Assembly (NCBI GenBank): GCA_027315385.1 | Contig: DAHUYD010000107.1 | Location: 1 to 46,495, forward strand | Direction of reading: 5' to 3' | Source: Acidobacterium sp. | GTDB lineage: Bacteria; Acidobacteriota; Terriglobia; Terriglobales; Acidobacteriaceae | DNA: 46,495 nt | Part shown: piece by piece, positions 36,514 to 46,146 of the stretch | Position numbering within the stretch: position 1 is the first letter of the stretch | Layout of the letters: every line of letters starts with the position of its first letter | Notes under the pieces: generated by a model | Told to the model about the DNA's origin: nothing | The model's database searches: none | Seen by the model: only the letters and a program-made list of their open reading frames with translations | Translations under genes and position numbers: made by a program

Positions 36514-37764
36514 CTAGTTTTTCACCCGCACCTTGGGCTCGACGGACATGCCGGGGCGCAGCAGGTGGTCCTTGTTCTGGCGCGCCATATCCGTCTGCGC
36601 GAGATTGATGCGCACGGGGATCCGCTGCACGACTTTGACGTAGTTGCCGGTCGCATTCTCCGGGGGAAAGAGGCTGAGCATGGAGCCGGTGGCCCCGCCG
36701 ATCTGGGCGACTTTCCCATGGTAATCGAGGCCATAGGCGTCCACGTGGATAGTCGTCGGTTGGCCCACCCGCATGTTCTGGAGCTGGGTCTCCTTAAAGT
36801 TGGCGGTGATCCAGACATCGTCGAGCGAAACCAGCGTCATGAGCGCCTGCCCGACGGACACGTTCTGCCCGGGCTGGACGCTCTTGGTTGTGACGATGCC
36901 GGACGTGGGTGCGTGGATCTGGCAGTACTCAAGATTCAGCTTGGCCTGGGAAAGCGCGGCGCGAGCCTGATCCACCTGGGCGGCGGCCTGGTCAGCTTTG
37001 GCTTTGTAGATCGAGACCTGGCGCGGGCCGGTACGGGCGTACTGCAGCGAGGACTGCGCCTGGACGACGTGATCGCGGGCCATGCGGACAGCGTCCTGAG
37101 CTGCGACCACGTCCGCCTGCGCTTCGTCGACGGCAGCTTTGTCGGCGGTTGCTGTGGCGACGGCAGCATCGTACTGCTGTTTGGAGATAATGTCCTTCTG
37201 GACGAGGGGGGTGTACCGCTCCACGTCGAGTTGGGCTTTTTGCCAGTTAGCCTGAGCGGCGATCACGCGGGCCTCAGCAGCTTTTAGCTGGTTTTCGCTC
37301 TGGGTGACGCCCACCTGAGCCGAGCTCACGGTCACGCCGGCATTGTGGAGGATGGTCCCGGTGTTCGTGGTGAACACAGGCACGTTGACCCGGGCAGCTT
37401 CGTAATTCGCTTCGGCCGACTCAAGATTGGCTTCCGACTGGCTGAGGGCGGTCTCGTAATCGCTGGGATCGAGCTGGACCAGGAGCGTCCCGGCTTTGAC
37501 GTACTGGTTCTGATCGATGTACACGTTCTGCACGTGCCCGGCGATGCGGGCGCTGATCTGCACAATGTTGCCGTCCACCTGCGCGTCGTCGGTGTCCTCA
37601 TAGTAGGTGGAGTGCCACCACCACAGCAGGGCACCCACCGCCAGCAGAGCGACGATGCCGATGATGATGAAGCGGCGGCGCGGTCGGGAGCGGGGCTCCT
37701 CCGGCTGATCGTCGGCAATGTCTTGTCTGGGCTGCTCAGTCGTCGTCTGCTCCGCCACGGTCAC
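36514..37764 (-). CDS. HlyD/EmrA-family membrane fusion protein
   Basis: This periplasmic adaptor of a tripartite efflux or secretion system has 416 residues. It has a cytoplasmic tail of about 30 residues, one membrane helix (FIIIGIVALLAVGALLWWW), a lipoyl half (TDDAQVDGNIVQISARIAGHVQNVYI), a long coiled-coil hairpin (about 105-270), a second lipoyl half (IHAPTSGIVTTKSVQPGQNVSVGQ) and a beta-barrel domain. The layout is EmrA-like. Its GTG start, behind GGAGG, overlaps the TolC stop by 4 nt. No EmrB-type pump follows, so its inner-membrane partner must be elsewhere. Confidence 0.9.
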   Translation of the reverse strand: MTVAEQTTTEQPRQDIADDQPEEPRSRPRRRFIIIGIVALLAVGALLWWWHSTYYEDTDDAQVDGNIVQISARIAGHVQNVYIDQNQYVKAGTLLVQLDPSDYETALSQSEANLESAEANYEAARVNVPVFTTNTGTILHNAGVTVSSAQVGVTQSENQLKAAEARVIAAQANWQKAQLDVERYTPLVQKDIISKQQYDAAVATATADKAAVDEAQADVVAAQDAVRMARDHVVQAQSSLQYARTGPRQVSIYKAKADQAAAQVDQARAALSQAKLNLEYCQIHAPTSGIVTTKSVQPGQNVSVGQALMTLVSLDDVWITANFKETQLQNMRVGQPTTIHVDAYGLDYHGKVAQIGGATGSMLSLFPPENATGNYVKVVQRIPVRINLAQTDMARQNKDHLLRPGMSVEPKVRVKN

Positions 37765-39269
37765 TTTCCTCCCAAATAATCCTTGTAATTGCTCTGTGCC
37801 ACGCCCAGGGCGCGGGCGAGCGATAACTTCGCCATGTTGTGCTGATAGAGCGCCGCCACATATTCTTCGTCGGCCTGAGCGACGGCCTGCTGCGCCTGCG
37901 AGACGGCCAGATTATCTGAAATGCCGGCCTTATAGCGCTGCTGGGCCTCGCTGAGTGCTTCACCAGCAAGCTGAACATTGCTGCGGGCGACGTCAACCAG
38001 TTTCTCGGCTGCCTGAATATCAAGGATGCTGTCGCGCACGTCGGCGGAAATCTGGCCGCGCAAATCGCTCAGGCGGGCGTTTTGCTCGTCCAGTTGGGCC
38101 TGGGCCTGTTTTGCGTCCCCGCGCAGCTTGCCTTCCTCTAAAATCGGAACGTCGAGCGATCCCACGGCGTCCCCGGTGCCATGCGAATGCGCGACATTGA
38201 TGCCGATGTCGCCGTAATCTCCGGAGAAACTGACAGTGGGCAGCCGCTCATCGGTAGCTGCCTTGCGCGCGAGCTTTGCCGCCGCCACCTGCTGCTCCAG
38301 AGCCTTAAGATCCTGGCGATGCGCGAGGGCCTGCTGGACGGCCTGATCCGGGTTCAGCCGATCGAGCGGCGCGAAAGGCTCGGTGTCGCTCAGGTCGAAA
38401 CGCTGTTCGAGGGGCAGGCCGATAGCGCGGGCAAGCGCGATCTTGTCCCTGGCCCACGCATCGCGCGAGGCTATCAGTGACTGCTCCTGCGTCTGGTAGT
38501 CGACGCGGGCGCGCAGCTCATCGAGGAGGGGAGCAATGCCTGCCTTATGGTACTGGACCGCCTGCTCGAGGGAGACTTTCGAGGTGTCCACCTGGGCCTG
38601 TGAGGCCTGAATTCGAGCGGCGTCGGCGATGACCGTGAGGTAGGCATTTCCGACCGTGAGCACGACCATGTCGCGCGCGTCGCTGACAGAGAGGCTCGCC
38701 GCTCGGAAATCGTGCTTCGATGCCAAATAATTCTGCAGCGCGGAAAGGTTCAGCAGCGACCACTTCAGATAGCCGCGAATATCGGTATAGCCGTAAGGGC
38801 CAATGATGGCAGGGAATCCCGGGATGCGCAGGCCTTCGGCCTGAAGGTCGGTCTCCTGATCGGCTTCCGTTACTTTGGCGGTGGCCGTGGGCAGCAGAGA
38901 CTGTAGCTCCTCCATCCGCGAGGCGCGCGCCGAGGCGACGTTCTGGCTGGTGAGAATGAGGCCGAGGTTATAGCGAAGGCCGCGCTGAATGGCGTCGCTC
39001 AGTGACAGGTGCACTACCCCAGGCGTAACCTGGCGGCTGCTGACGCTGCCCTGATAGGTTGATGGGCCGATTTGCGGCTGCGGAATTTGTACGGGCGCCG
39101 TGGGTGTGGCAACGCTGCCGGATTGCATGGGCGCCTGGGCTGAAGCTGAAACCCCGACAGAGAGCAGCAAAGCAGGGATGAGTGCGGCATGCCCCGCGAC
39201 TGACCACCGGAGTCGAGCGGTTACCGTCCCTGGCACAGGATCTGGCCCTTTCGTTGAATATTCAGGCAA
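37761..39269 (-). CDS. TolC-family outer-membrane efflux protein
   Basis: This outer-membrane channel of a tripartite pump has 502 residues. Two similar halves each contain long amphipathic helices, with family motifs LSLSDAIQRGLRYNLGL near the N-terminus and YKAGISDNLAVSQAQQAVAQAD near the C-terminus, the latter repeated earlier as YHKAGIAPLLDELRARVD. A signal sequence ends near SASAQA. The TTG at 39269 has GGGAG 6 nt upstream; a GTG at 39236 would give a more compact signal peptide. It leads a two-gene unit with the HlyD protein. Confidence 0.9.
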   Translation of the reverse strand: MPEYSTKGPDPVPGTVTARLRWSVAGHAALIPALLLSVGVSASAQAPMQSGSVATPTAPVQIPQPQIGPSTYQGSVSSRQVTPGVVHLSLSDAIQRGLRYNLGLILTSQNVASARASRMEELQSLLPTATAKVTEADQETDLQAEGLRIPGFPAIIGPYGYTDIRGYLKWSLLNLSALQNYLASKHDFRAASLSVSDARDMVVLTVGNAYLTVIADAARIQASQAQVDTSKVSLEQAVQYHKAGIAPLLDELRARVDYQTQEQSLIASRDAWARDKIALARAIGLPLEQRFDLSDTEPFAPLDRLNPDQAVQQALAHRQDLKALEQQVAAAKLARKAATDERLPTVSFSGDYGDIGINVAHSHGTGDAVGSLDVPILEEGKLRGDAKQAQAQLDEQNARLSDLRGQISADVRDSILDIQAAEKLVDVARSNVQLAGEALSEAQQRYKAGISDNLAVSQAQQAVAQADEEYVAALYQHNMAKLSLARALGVAQSNYKDYLGGK

Positions 39270-39454
39270 ACGTCACTCCCGGCTCGGCGTATGTGCTTTG
39301 GATGCAACCCGCAGGAGAAAAATTCAGAAAGTATCTTCATATAAGAGTAGCGGAACGGCATACTTCTCTGCCGGGAAAAATATCCCCGAACCCGTCTCAC
39401 CCGGATGCGATCCGTGACAGAAGATACCAGGCCGGTTCGGGCAGGCGCTTCAGG

Positions 39455-40282
39455 TCAGCCGACGGGATTCACGAGCGTGCCAATACCGTCGATGGCGACG
39501 CGAATCGCATCTCCGGGGTGTAGCGTGAAGGAATCGGGCGGCACAACGCCGGTTCCGGTGAGCAGAAAAGCGCCGAATGGGAAGCTCTGGTCGCGATACA
39601 GATAGCTCGCGAGTTCTTCGGGGCGGCGTTTCATCTGCGACAGTGAGGTGGCGCCGGTGAATGCGGTCGTGCCGGCGCGCTCGACGGTCAGCTCAATGCG
39701 CGTCTCCGGCGGGAGTGGTTCGCGCGAGACGAAGATGCCGGGGCCGAGCGCGCAACTGCGGTTGTAGACCTTCGCCTGCGGCAGATAGAGCGGATTCTGG
39801 CCCTCGATGTCGCGGGAGCTCATATCATTGCCGGCGGTGTAACCCACGATGCGGCCCTTCGGGTTGATGAGCAGCGCGAGTTCCGGCTCCGGCACCGACC
39901 AGGTGGCGTCGCTGCGGATGGCGACCGGGCTGAAGGGACCAACCACCTTGTGGGCCAGGGACTTGAAGAAGAGCTCCGGGCGCTCGGCGGAGTAGACGCG
40001 GTCGTAAAAGTCCCCGCCCCCCGCATCCTTCGATTCCGCGATGCGCGCCGCGCGGCTGCGGAGGTAGGTCACGCCCGCCGCCCAGACCTCCTGATTGCCG
40101 ATGGGAGGGAGCAGTGTGGTTTCATCGAGGGCGGCGACTTTGGAGCCGGCGCGGGCGATTTGCGCCACATGGCCGAACAGATCATCGAGGACGATGAGCT
40201 CGTCAATAGATTTTCCAGGAACCGAAAAGAACTGCCCGTCGTGTTCGAGAATCAGGCTGTCGCGTGTGCGATACAGGATCAC
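39455..40282 (-). CDS. FAH-fold protein, possibly 2-keto-3-deoxy sugar-acid dehydratase
   Basis: This 275-residue protein of the fumarylacetoacetate hydrolase fold carries the metal-binding acids Glu132 and Glu134 in VPEPELALL and Asp153 in GNDMSSRD, then [15 protein letters not shown]. Family members hydrolyse or dehydrate 2-oxo acids. Because it is translationally coupled (GTGA overlap) to a YjhG/YagF-type sugar-acid dehydratase, the likely role is dehydration of a 2-keto-3-deoxy pentonate to 2-oxoglutarate semialdehyde, as done by FAH-fold enzymes such as XylX or KdaD in Weimberg-type routes. That function is inference. The GTG at 40282 has AAGGAG 5 nt upstream. Confidence 0.75.
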   Translation of the reverse strand: MILYRTRDSLILEHDGQFFSVPGKSIDELIVLDDLFGHVAQIARAGSKVAALDETTLLPPIGNQEVWAAGVTYLRSRAARIAESKDAGGGDFYDRVYSAERPELFFKSLAHKVVGPFSPVAIRSDATWSVPEPELALLINPKGRIVGYTAGNDMSSRDIEGQNPLYLPQAKVYNRSCALGPGIFVSREPLPPETRIELTVERAGTTAFTGATSLSQMKRRPEELASYLYRDQSFPFGAFLLTGTGVVPPDSFTLHPGDAIRVAIDGIGTLVNPVG

Positions 40283-42285
40283 TGTGTCTCCTTGAAGGAT
40301 GTCGTTGCTAACGGCTCGGCGGACTCGCTGCGCGCACTGAGCCTGGATAAGATCGCATCCACATCGTAAATGCAGCCGCCCCAGATTCCGCCGCTGGCTT
40401 CCACAAGAGCGGCCCAGAGGCGCGTGTCGGCGGGAAGGTCCGGGTGCGGGCTCAGATCGGAGCGCGGCGGTCGCACGGCCAGACGGAGGCCGCCTTCTTC
40501 GGGAGTAAAGGTCTCGCCATCCTCGGCGACGAGGTTGACGGACGCCTCCAGGCGCAGGCTGTCGATGCGAATCTCCACGATGTCGCCGTCCCGGAGTTTG
40601 CCGATGGGGCCGCCGGCGAGCGCTTCCGGGGAGATGTGCCCGATGCAGGGTCCGGTGGAAACGCCGCTGAAGCGGCCGTCGGTGAGCAGGGCGACATGGC
40701 GGCAGTGGGGCAGCGCCTTGAGCGCGGCGGTGATTTGGTAAATCTCCTGCATGCCCGCTCCGGCGGGGCCGCAACAGGTGAGCACCAGGACGTCGCCGGG
40801 TGCGATGCGGCCCTGTTTGATCGCGTCGATGGCGCCGGATTCCGAGGTGAACACGCGCGCGGCACCGCGGTGGAAGAAGACACCGTCTTCGGCGATCAGC
40901 GAGGGGTCGATGGCCGTGCTCTTGATCACCGAGCCTTCGGGCGCAAGGTTGCCGGAAGGGAAGCAGATGGTGGGGGTGAGGCCGCGGGAGCGGGCCCTCT
41001 CCGGCGAGAGGATGACCTCGTCGGCATCGATGCCGTCCCGGTCGAGGAGGTTCTTTCTGAGCGCGTCGCGCCGCGGGCTCTGCTGCCACCAGTCGAGGCA
41101 TTCGCGGAGGGATATGCCTGCGCAGGTGATCGCGCTGCTATCGAGGAGGCCGGCGCGGCGAAGGTGCAGCATGACTTCCGGCACGCCTCCCGCAAGGAAG
41201 ACCTGAACGGTGGCGAAATTGCGGGGGCCATTCGGCAGCGCATCGACTAGGCGGGGGATTTCGCGATTCACCCGCATCCAGTCCTCGACGCTGGGGCGGC
41301 GCAGCCCCGCCGCATGAGCGATGGCGGGCAGATGGAGAAGGAGATTCGTCGATCCGCCGAAGGCCGCGTAGACAGCCATGGCGTTTTCAAGCGCAGCCTG
41401 GGTAAGGATGGCGCTGGTCCCGATCCTGAGAGAGCGCAGACGCAGAAGTGCTGACGCCGAGCGCCGGGCTGCTTCAAGCCAGACCGGCTGGCCGGAGGGC
41501 GCGAGCGCGGTATGCGGGAGCGCGAGGCCGAGAGCCTCGGCGACAACCTGCGAGGTCGCCGCGGTGCCGAGGAACTGGCAGCCTCCGCCCGGCGTGGCAC
41601 AGGCGCGGCAGCCGACCTCCGCGGCGTAGTCCAGCGTGATTTGCTTCTGGGCAAAGCGGGCTCCGATGGTCTGCACCCGGCCCGCATCTTCGCCCTGCTC
41701 GGGCAACAGCGTGACGCCGCCCGGGATGAGGACGGTGGGCATATCGCCCGCGGAGGCGAGCGCCATCAACATCGCGGGCAGACCCTTGTCGCAGGTGGCG
41801 ATGCCGAGCACACCGGCGCGCGTGGGCAGCGAGCGCATGAGACGGCGGAGGACGATGGCCGCGTCGTTGCGGTACGGCAGCGAATCGAGCATGCCGGTGG
41901 TGCCCTGCGTGCGGCCGTCGCAGGGATCGGTGCAGGCGCCGGCGAAGGGGACGGCGCCGAGCAATTTCAGCGCGCGGGCCGCTTCCGCGACGAGCAGGCC
42001 GACTTCCCAGTGGCCGGTGTGGAATCCGAGCGCGATGGGTTTGCCGTCTTCCGTGCGCAGGCCGCCATGCGTCGAGAGGATCAGGACTTCCGGGCCGACC
42101 AGATTCGCCGGCTCCCAGCCCATCCCGACGTTTTGGCTCAGGCCGAAAAGATTGCCGGAGGGCTGCGTGAGCAGCATCTCCGGCGTGAGCGGCAGCGCGC
42201 CCGCGGGACCGGGCGCGTGCGTAGCGACGGCCGACAAATCGAGGTCCCGGCATTCCAGAACGTCAGCAGCGGAGATCGGGTTCAT
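40279..42285 (-). CDS. YjhG/YagF-type sugar-acid (D-xylonate) dehydratase, IlvD/Edd family
   Basis: This iron-sulfur dehydratase of 668 residues resembles E. coli YjhG and YagF along its whole length ([33 protein letters not shown], SDAxFGG-type blocks, [17 protein letters not shown]). Candidate cluster ligands are Cys122 (DPCDGR), Cys165 (ATCDKG) and Cys236 (GGGCQFLG), with the family Lys167 in CDKG. YjhG and YagF dehydrate D-xylonate to 2-keto-3-deoxyxylonate; related acids are possible. It overlaps the MFS gene upstream (ATGA) and the FAH gene downstream (GTGA), so the three form one operon. Confidence 0.88.
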   Translation of the reverse strand: MNPISAADVLECRDLDLSAVATHAPGPAGALPLTPEMLLTQPSGNLFGLSQNVGMGWEPANLVGPEVLILSTHGGLRTEDGKPIALGFHTGHWEVGLLVAEAARALKLLGAVPFAGACTDPCDGRTQGTTGMLDSLPYRNDAAIVLRRLMRSLPTRAGVLGIATCDKGLPAMLMALASAGDMPTVLIPGGVTLLPEQGEDAGRVQTIGARFAQKQITLDYAAEVGCRACATPGGGCQFLGTAATSQVVAEALGLALPHTALAPSGQPVWLEAARRSASALLRLRSLRIGTSAILTQAALENAMAVYAAFGGSTNLLLHLPAIAHAAGLRRPSVEDWMRVNREIPRLVDALPNGPRNFATVQVFLAGGVPEVMLHLRRAGLLDSSAITCAGISLRECLDWWQQSPRRDALRKNLLDRDGIDADEVILSPERARSRGLTPTICFPSGNLAPEGSVIKSTAIDPSLIAEDGVFFHRGAARVFTSESGAIDAIKQGRIAPGDVLVLTCCGPAGAGMQEIYQITAALKALPHCRHVALLTDGRFSGVSTGPCIGHISPEALAGGPIGKLRDGDIVEIRIDSLRLEASVNLVAEDGETFTPEEGGLRLAVRPPRSDLSPHPDLPADTRLWAALVEASGGIWGGCIYDVDAILSRLSARSESAEPLATTSFKETQ

Positions 42286-43598
42286 TGCGCCTCGTGCTCA
42301 ACTCTATTCTCTGTTGCCGGATCGTCCTGCGCGATGCGCATTTGACGGGACGGCCAGTCCCCCAGCAGGACGACGCCGGAAAGGATGAGCGAAAACGACA
42401 TGAGAAGAAATCCGGACTGCGAGCTGTGCGTGAAAGTACGCAGCAGGCCGACCCCCCAGACACCAAAGAATCCGCCGAGCGCGCCGCAACTGTTGATGAG
42501 CCCGAGGGTTTCTCCGGCCACGTTTTTCGGCAGCATCTCCGGCACCATCGCGAAGAACGGGCCGTACGGCGCGTACATGCAACTGGCAGCGATGATGAGG
42601 CACCCGTAGGCGAACCCGAAGCCATGTCCGAGAGTGAAATATGAGCCGGCCAGTGCGACACCGGCCAACATGAGGATTGGCCAGACAAATTCGCGGCGTC
42701 GGGCGCTGCGATCGGAGAGGTGCGAGATGGCGAGCATGAGCAGCACCGCCGCCAGGTACGGCACCGCGGAGAGCAGGCCGGTGATGTCGATGGCGGTCTT
42801 CGTCGCGTTATGAATGACGACGGGGAGCCAGAGAACGAATCCGTAAATGCCGAGACTCCAGAAAAAATAGTTGATGCAGAGCCGGATGACGTTGCGATCG
42901 CGAAACGCCGTGCGGAGATTCGCCATCCGCGGAAGGCTTTGCTGCTCGCGATCCAGCGCGGATTCGAGATCCGCGCGCGCGGAGCCGCTGAGCCAGGCGG
43001 CCTCGCGCGGAGTGTCGCGCACGAAGGCGAGCCAGAATCCGCCCCAGACAACTGCAATGGCGCCCTCGATGATGAAGGCCTGCTGCCAGTTGGTGGCGCG
43101 GATGAGGAAACCGGTGGCGGCCGACATCCAGAGAACTGTGACCGGGTTGCCGAGCATCAGGAGCGTGTTGGCGCGGGAGCGCTCGGCGCGGGTGAACCAG
43201 TGAGTGAGTACCATGAGCAGCGCGGGGAAGACGAAGCTTTCCGCGACTCCGAGGAGCAGGCGATCCACGGCCAGCAGCCAGAACGTGCGAATGACGCCGG
43301 TGAGCGCGGCGAAGGCGCCCCAGGCGATGAGCGCCAGAAAGATGAGCAGCCGCGCGCTGTAGCGGCGGACGAGGATGACGCCGGGAACCTGAGGCAGGAA
43401 GTATCCGAGGAAGAAGAGCGCGCCGAGCAGATCGGTGCGATAGCCGCTGATGTGCAGCGCTTGCGCCATGCCTGCGGCCGCCCCGAAGCCAAAATTCGCG
43501 CGATCGAGATAGGCGAGGCTGTAGGTGATGAAGACCGCGGGCAGAATGCGCGCCCATCGTTTGCGCAGATCGGCATGGGCGGGAGTTGAGGTCTGCAT
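42282..43598 (-). CDS. MFS transporter, anion:cation symporter (sugar-acid uptake) type
   Basis: This inner-membrane transporter of 438 residues has about twelve membrane segments. The N-terminus ([27 protein letters not shown]) matches the ACS group that includes GudP, ExuT and other hexuronate or aldarate carriers. The central cytoplasmic loop lies around residues 190-230. It heads the catabolic operon and overlaps the dehydratase start by 4 nt, so it probably imports the dehydratase substrate. It lies 73 bp after sucA on the same strand. Confidence 0.88.
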   Translation of the reverse strand: MQTSTPAHADLRKRWARILPAVFITYSLAYLDRANFGFGAAAGMAQALHISGYRTDLLGALFFLGYFLPQVPGVILVRRYSARLLIFLALIAWGAFAALTGVIRTFWLLAVDRLLLGVAESFVFPALLMVLTHWFTRAERSRANTLLMLGNPVTVLWMSAATGFLIRATNWQQAFIIEGAIAVVWGGFWLAFVRDTPREAAWLSGSARADLESALDREQQSLPRMANLRTAFRDRNVIRLCINYFFWSLGIYGFVLWLPVVIHNATKTAIDITGLLSAVPYLAAVLLMLAISHLSDRSARRREFVWPILMLAGVALAGSYFTLGHGFGFAYGCLIIAASCMYAPYGPFFAMVPEMLPKNVAGETLGLINSCGALGGFFGVWGVGLLRTFTHSSQSGFLLMSFSLILSGVVLLGDWPSRQMRIAQDDPATENRVEHEAQ

Positions 43599-43671
43599 GG
43601 ACGCGCGCCGCCCGCGGCGGATTCACTCGATGATACGCTGCGGAACCTGAACTGCGAGCGCGATCGGGTGG

Positions 43672-46146
43672 CTACGATTTCTCTTTCAGCGCCAGTTCGA
43701 TCAGCGTCTTCTGCTCCATCTCATGCGCCTTCGCGGATCCGGTGGCCGGACTGGCTGCTGGCGAGCGCCTGACGCTGAGGACTTGGAGTTCCCCCGCGAT
43801 CCGGCGCAGCCGCGGCATGACAAAAGCGAATGCGCCCATGTTGGACGGCTCTTCCTGAACCCAGACGATTTCGCGCGCGGCGGGATGGGCCTCAATGGCG
43901 GCGCGCAACTCAGTTTCCGGCCACGGATAAAGCTGATCGAGGAAGACGATGCCAGTGGTGGAGTCCTTCCGCTTCACGCGCTCCACGCGCAGTTCGTGAC
44001 CGATTTTGCCGGTGGCGATGAGCAGGCGCTTCGCGTTGGCGATTTCCGTCTCCGGAATCACGGGGAGGAAACCCCGGCGGGAAAAGTCGCGGATGGGCGA
44101 GACGGCGTCCGGATGGCGCAGCATGCTCTTCGGCGTGAAGGCGACCAGCGGCTTGCGCCACGTGCGCAGCGCCTGGCGGCGGAGCAGATGGAAATACTGC
44201 GCGGCATTCGAGGGCTGGCAGATCTGGATGTTGTCGCGCGCGGCCAGTTGCAGGTAGCGCTCCATGCGCGCGCTGGAGTGCTCGGGGCCCTGGCCCTCGT
44301 AGCCGTGAGGCAGCAGGAGGACAAGGCCGCTGAGCAGGCCCCATTTGTCTTCGGCGGCGGAGATGAACTGGTCGATGACAATCTGCCCGCCGTTGGCGAA
44401 GTCGCCGAACTGCGCTTCCCACAGGACGAGAGCCTCGGGGTAGTCGCGGCTGTAGCCGTACTCGAAGCCCATCACGCCGGCTTCCGAAAGAATGGAGTTG
44501 TAGCTGCTGAAGCGCGCCTGGGTGTCGGCCAGGTGATTCAGCGGAATCCAGCGCTGCTCGTTCTCGATGTCGATGAGCACGCTGTGGCGCTGGTTGAAGG
44601 TGCCGCGCTGCGAGTCCTGCCCGCTCAGGCGAACCGGCGTGCCGGCGAGCAGCAGCGATCCGAAGGCGACCGCTTCGGCCATGCCGTAATCGATACTGTG
44701 CTCGCCGCGGCCCATCGCGGCGCGCTGATCGAGGAGCTTTTTGATCCTGGGATGAATGTGGAAGTCATCCGGATACGCGGTGAGCTGCTTTGCAATGCCT
44801 TCGATCGTTCTGCGGTCAAGTCCCGTTTCTACTTCCAGATCGGGCTTCCAGCAGCCCCCGTGGTAGGGACGCCAGTAGTCTGGCATCTCGACGAGCACGG
44901 GCTTCTTGCGAACTGAAGTGGCCTTCTTCTGCGCTTCCGCGAACTCGGAGTGCAGGTTCCTGGCCACAGATGCCACGTCTGCTCCCATCTGCTTCGCGTA
45001 AAGCTCGTAGAGCGGAGGATGGTTCTTGATGCGCGCGTAGCGCAAAGGCTGCGTCACCGTGGGATCGTCCACCTCGCTGTGGCCATGGCGGCGGTAGCCG
45101 ATCAGGTCGATGACCACATCGGACTGGAACTGGAAGCGATATTCGGCCGCGAGCGCTGCGATGCGCACTACGGCGGCGGGGTCTTCCGCGTTCACATGCA
45201 GGATCGGGATGGGCAGACGCTTCGCGAGATCGGTGGAAAAGCGCGTGGAGTTCGATTCCTCCGGCTCCGCGGTGAACCCGATGAGGTTGTTGACGACGAT
45301 GTGAATGCCGCCACCGACTGAATACCCGTCGATGCACGCGAGGTTCATGGTTTCAGCCCAGATGCCCTGCCCCGCGAAGGCGGCGTCGCCGTGGATGACC
45401 ACGGGCAGCACGCGCTGCGCGCCATCGGCTCCCGCGCGGTCCTGACGGGCTCGGGCGCGGCCCATGGCGACCGGGTCGACAGCTTCGAGGTGACTCGGGT
45501 TCGAAACCAGATGCAGGGCGACGGACCGGCCGTTGCGGGCAGGGAACTGACCCGTTGCGCCGACATGGTATTTGACGTCGCCTCCGCCGAGGATGCTGCG
45601 CGGATCGACGTCCTCGAACCTCGCGAAGATGTCGACGGGCGATTTCCCGAAGGTATTCACCATGACGTTGAGCCGCCCCCGGTGGCTCATGCCCATGATG
45701 GAGCGCTCGGCGCCCAGTTCGGCGGCGCGGTTCAGCAACTCATCGAGAAAGGGAATGAGCGCCGTCACGCCTTCGAGCGAAAAGCGCTTCGTGCCGAGAT
45801 AGCGGGACTGGATGACCTGCTCGAAGATATCCGCGTGGACCAGCAGGTCAAGGATGTGCTCGGAGTCGACCTCAGGCGCGGAGGATTCGAGGCGCTCTGC
45901 GAGCCAGTTGCGCCGTTCCTGCTGCTGGATGTGCATAAATTCGGCGCCGACGGTTGAGGTATAGCAGCGGCGGGCCTCTTCAACAAACTCGTTGTCGATG
46001 TGGAGCTCAGGAATATCGAGGGGTTTGAGGTATTGCCCGAGGGGATCCAGATTCGCCTGGAGGTAGCCCCAGCGGCGAAAAGCGTTGAAGGTCTGCTCCC
46101 GCAGGTGGGGGGGCGCGACTTCGCTGGAAACGGGAGAAGTAATCAT
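43672..46146 (-). CDS. sucA: 2-oxoglutarate dehydrogenase E1 component
   Basis: This thiamine-diphosphate-dependent decarboxylase of the 2-oxoglutarate dehydrogenase complex (citric acid cycle) has 824 residues. Conserved parts are IMGMSHRGRLNVMVNTFGKS, GGDVKYHVGATG, the ThDP motif from GDAAFAGQGIWAE to VVNNLIGFT, RRHGHSEVDDPTVTQPLRY, RLSGQDSQRGTFNQRHSV and LLPHGYEGQGPEHSSAR. It is about 100 residues shorter than E. coli SucA at the N-terminus. sucB and lpd do not follow; the next gene is the MFS carrier. No clear Shine-Dalgarno precedes the ATG, and a TA-rich CATATT lies a few bases upstream, so a leaderless transcript is possible. Confidence 0.95.
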   Translation of the reverse strand: MITSPVSSEVAPPHLREQTFNAFRRWGYLQANLDPLGQYLKPLDIPELHIDNEFVEEARRCYTSTVGAEFMHIQQQERRNWLAERLESSAPEVDSEHILDLLVHADIFEQVIQSRYLGTKRFSLEGVTALIPFLDELLNRAAELGAERSIMGMSHRGRLNVMVNTFGKSPVDIFARFEDVDPRSILGGGDVKYHVGATGQFPARNGRSVALHLVSNPSHLEAVDPVAMGRARARQDRAGADGAQRVLPVVIHGDAAFAGQGIWAETMNLACIDGYSVGGGIHIVVNNLIGFTAEPEESNSTRFSTDLAKRLPIPILHVNAEDPAAVVRIAALAAEYRFQFQSDVVIDLIGYRRHGHSEVDDPTVTQPLRYARIKNHPPLYELYAKQMGADVASVARNLHSEFAEAQKKATSVRKKPVLVEMPDYWRPYHGGCWKPDLEVETGLDRRTIEGIAKQLTAYPDDFHIHPRIKKLLDQRAAMGRGEHSIDYGMAEAVAFGSLLLAGTPVRLSGQDSQRGTFNQRHSVLIDIENEQRWIPLNHLADTQARFSSYNSILSEAGVMGFEYGYSRDYPEALVLWEAQFGDFANGGQIVIDQFISAAEDKWGLLSGLVLLLPHGYEGQGPEHSSARMERYLQLAARDNIQICQPSNAAQYFHLLRRQALRTWRKPLVAFTPKSMLRHPDAVSPIRDFSRRGFLPVIPETEIANAKRLLIATGKIGHELRVERVKRKDSTTGIVFLDQLYPWPETELRAAIEAHPAAREIVWVQEEPSNMGAFAFVMPRLRRIAGELQVLSVRRSPAASPATGSAKAHEMEQKTLIELALKEKS

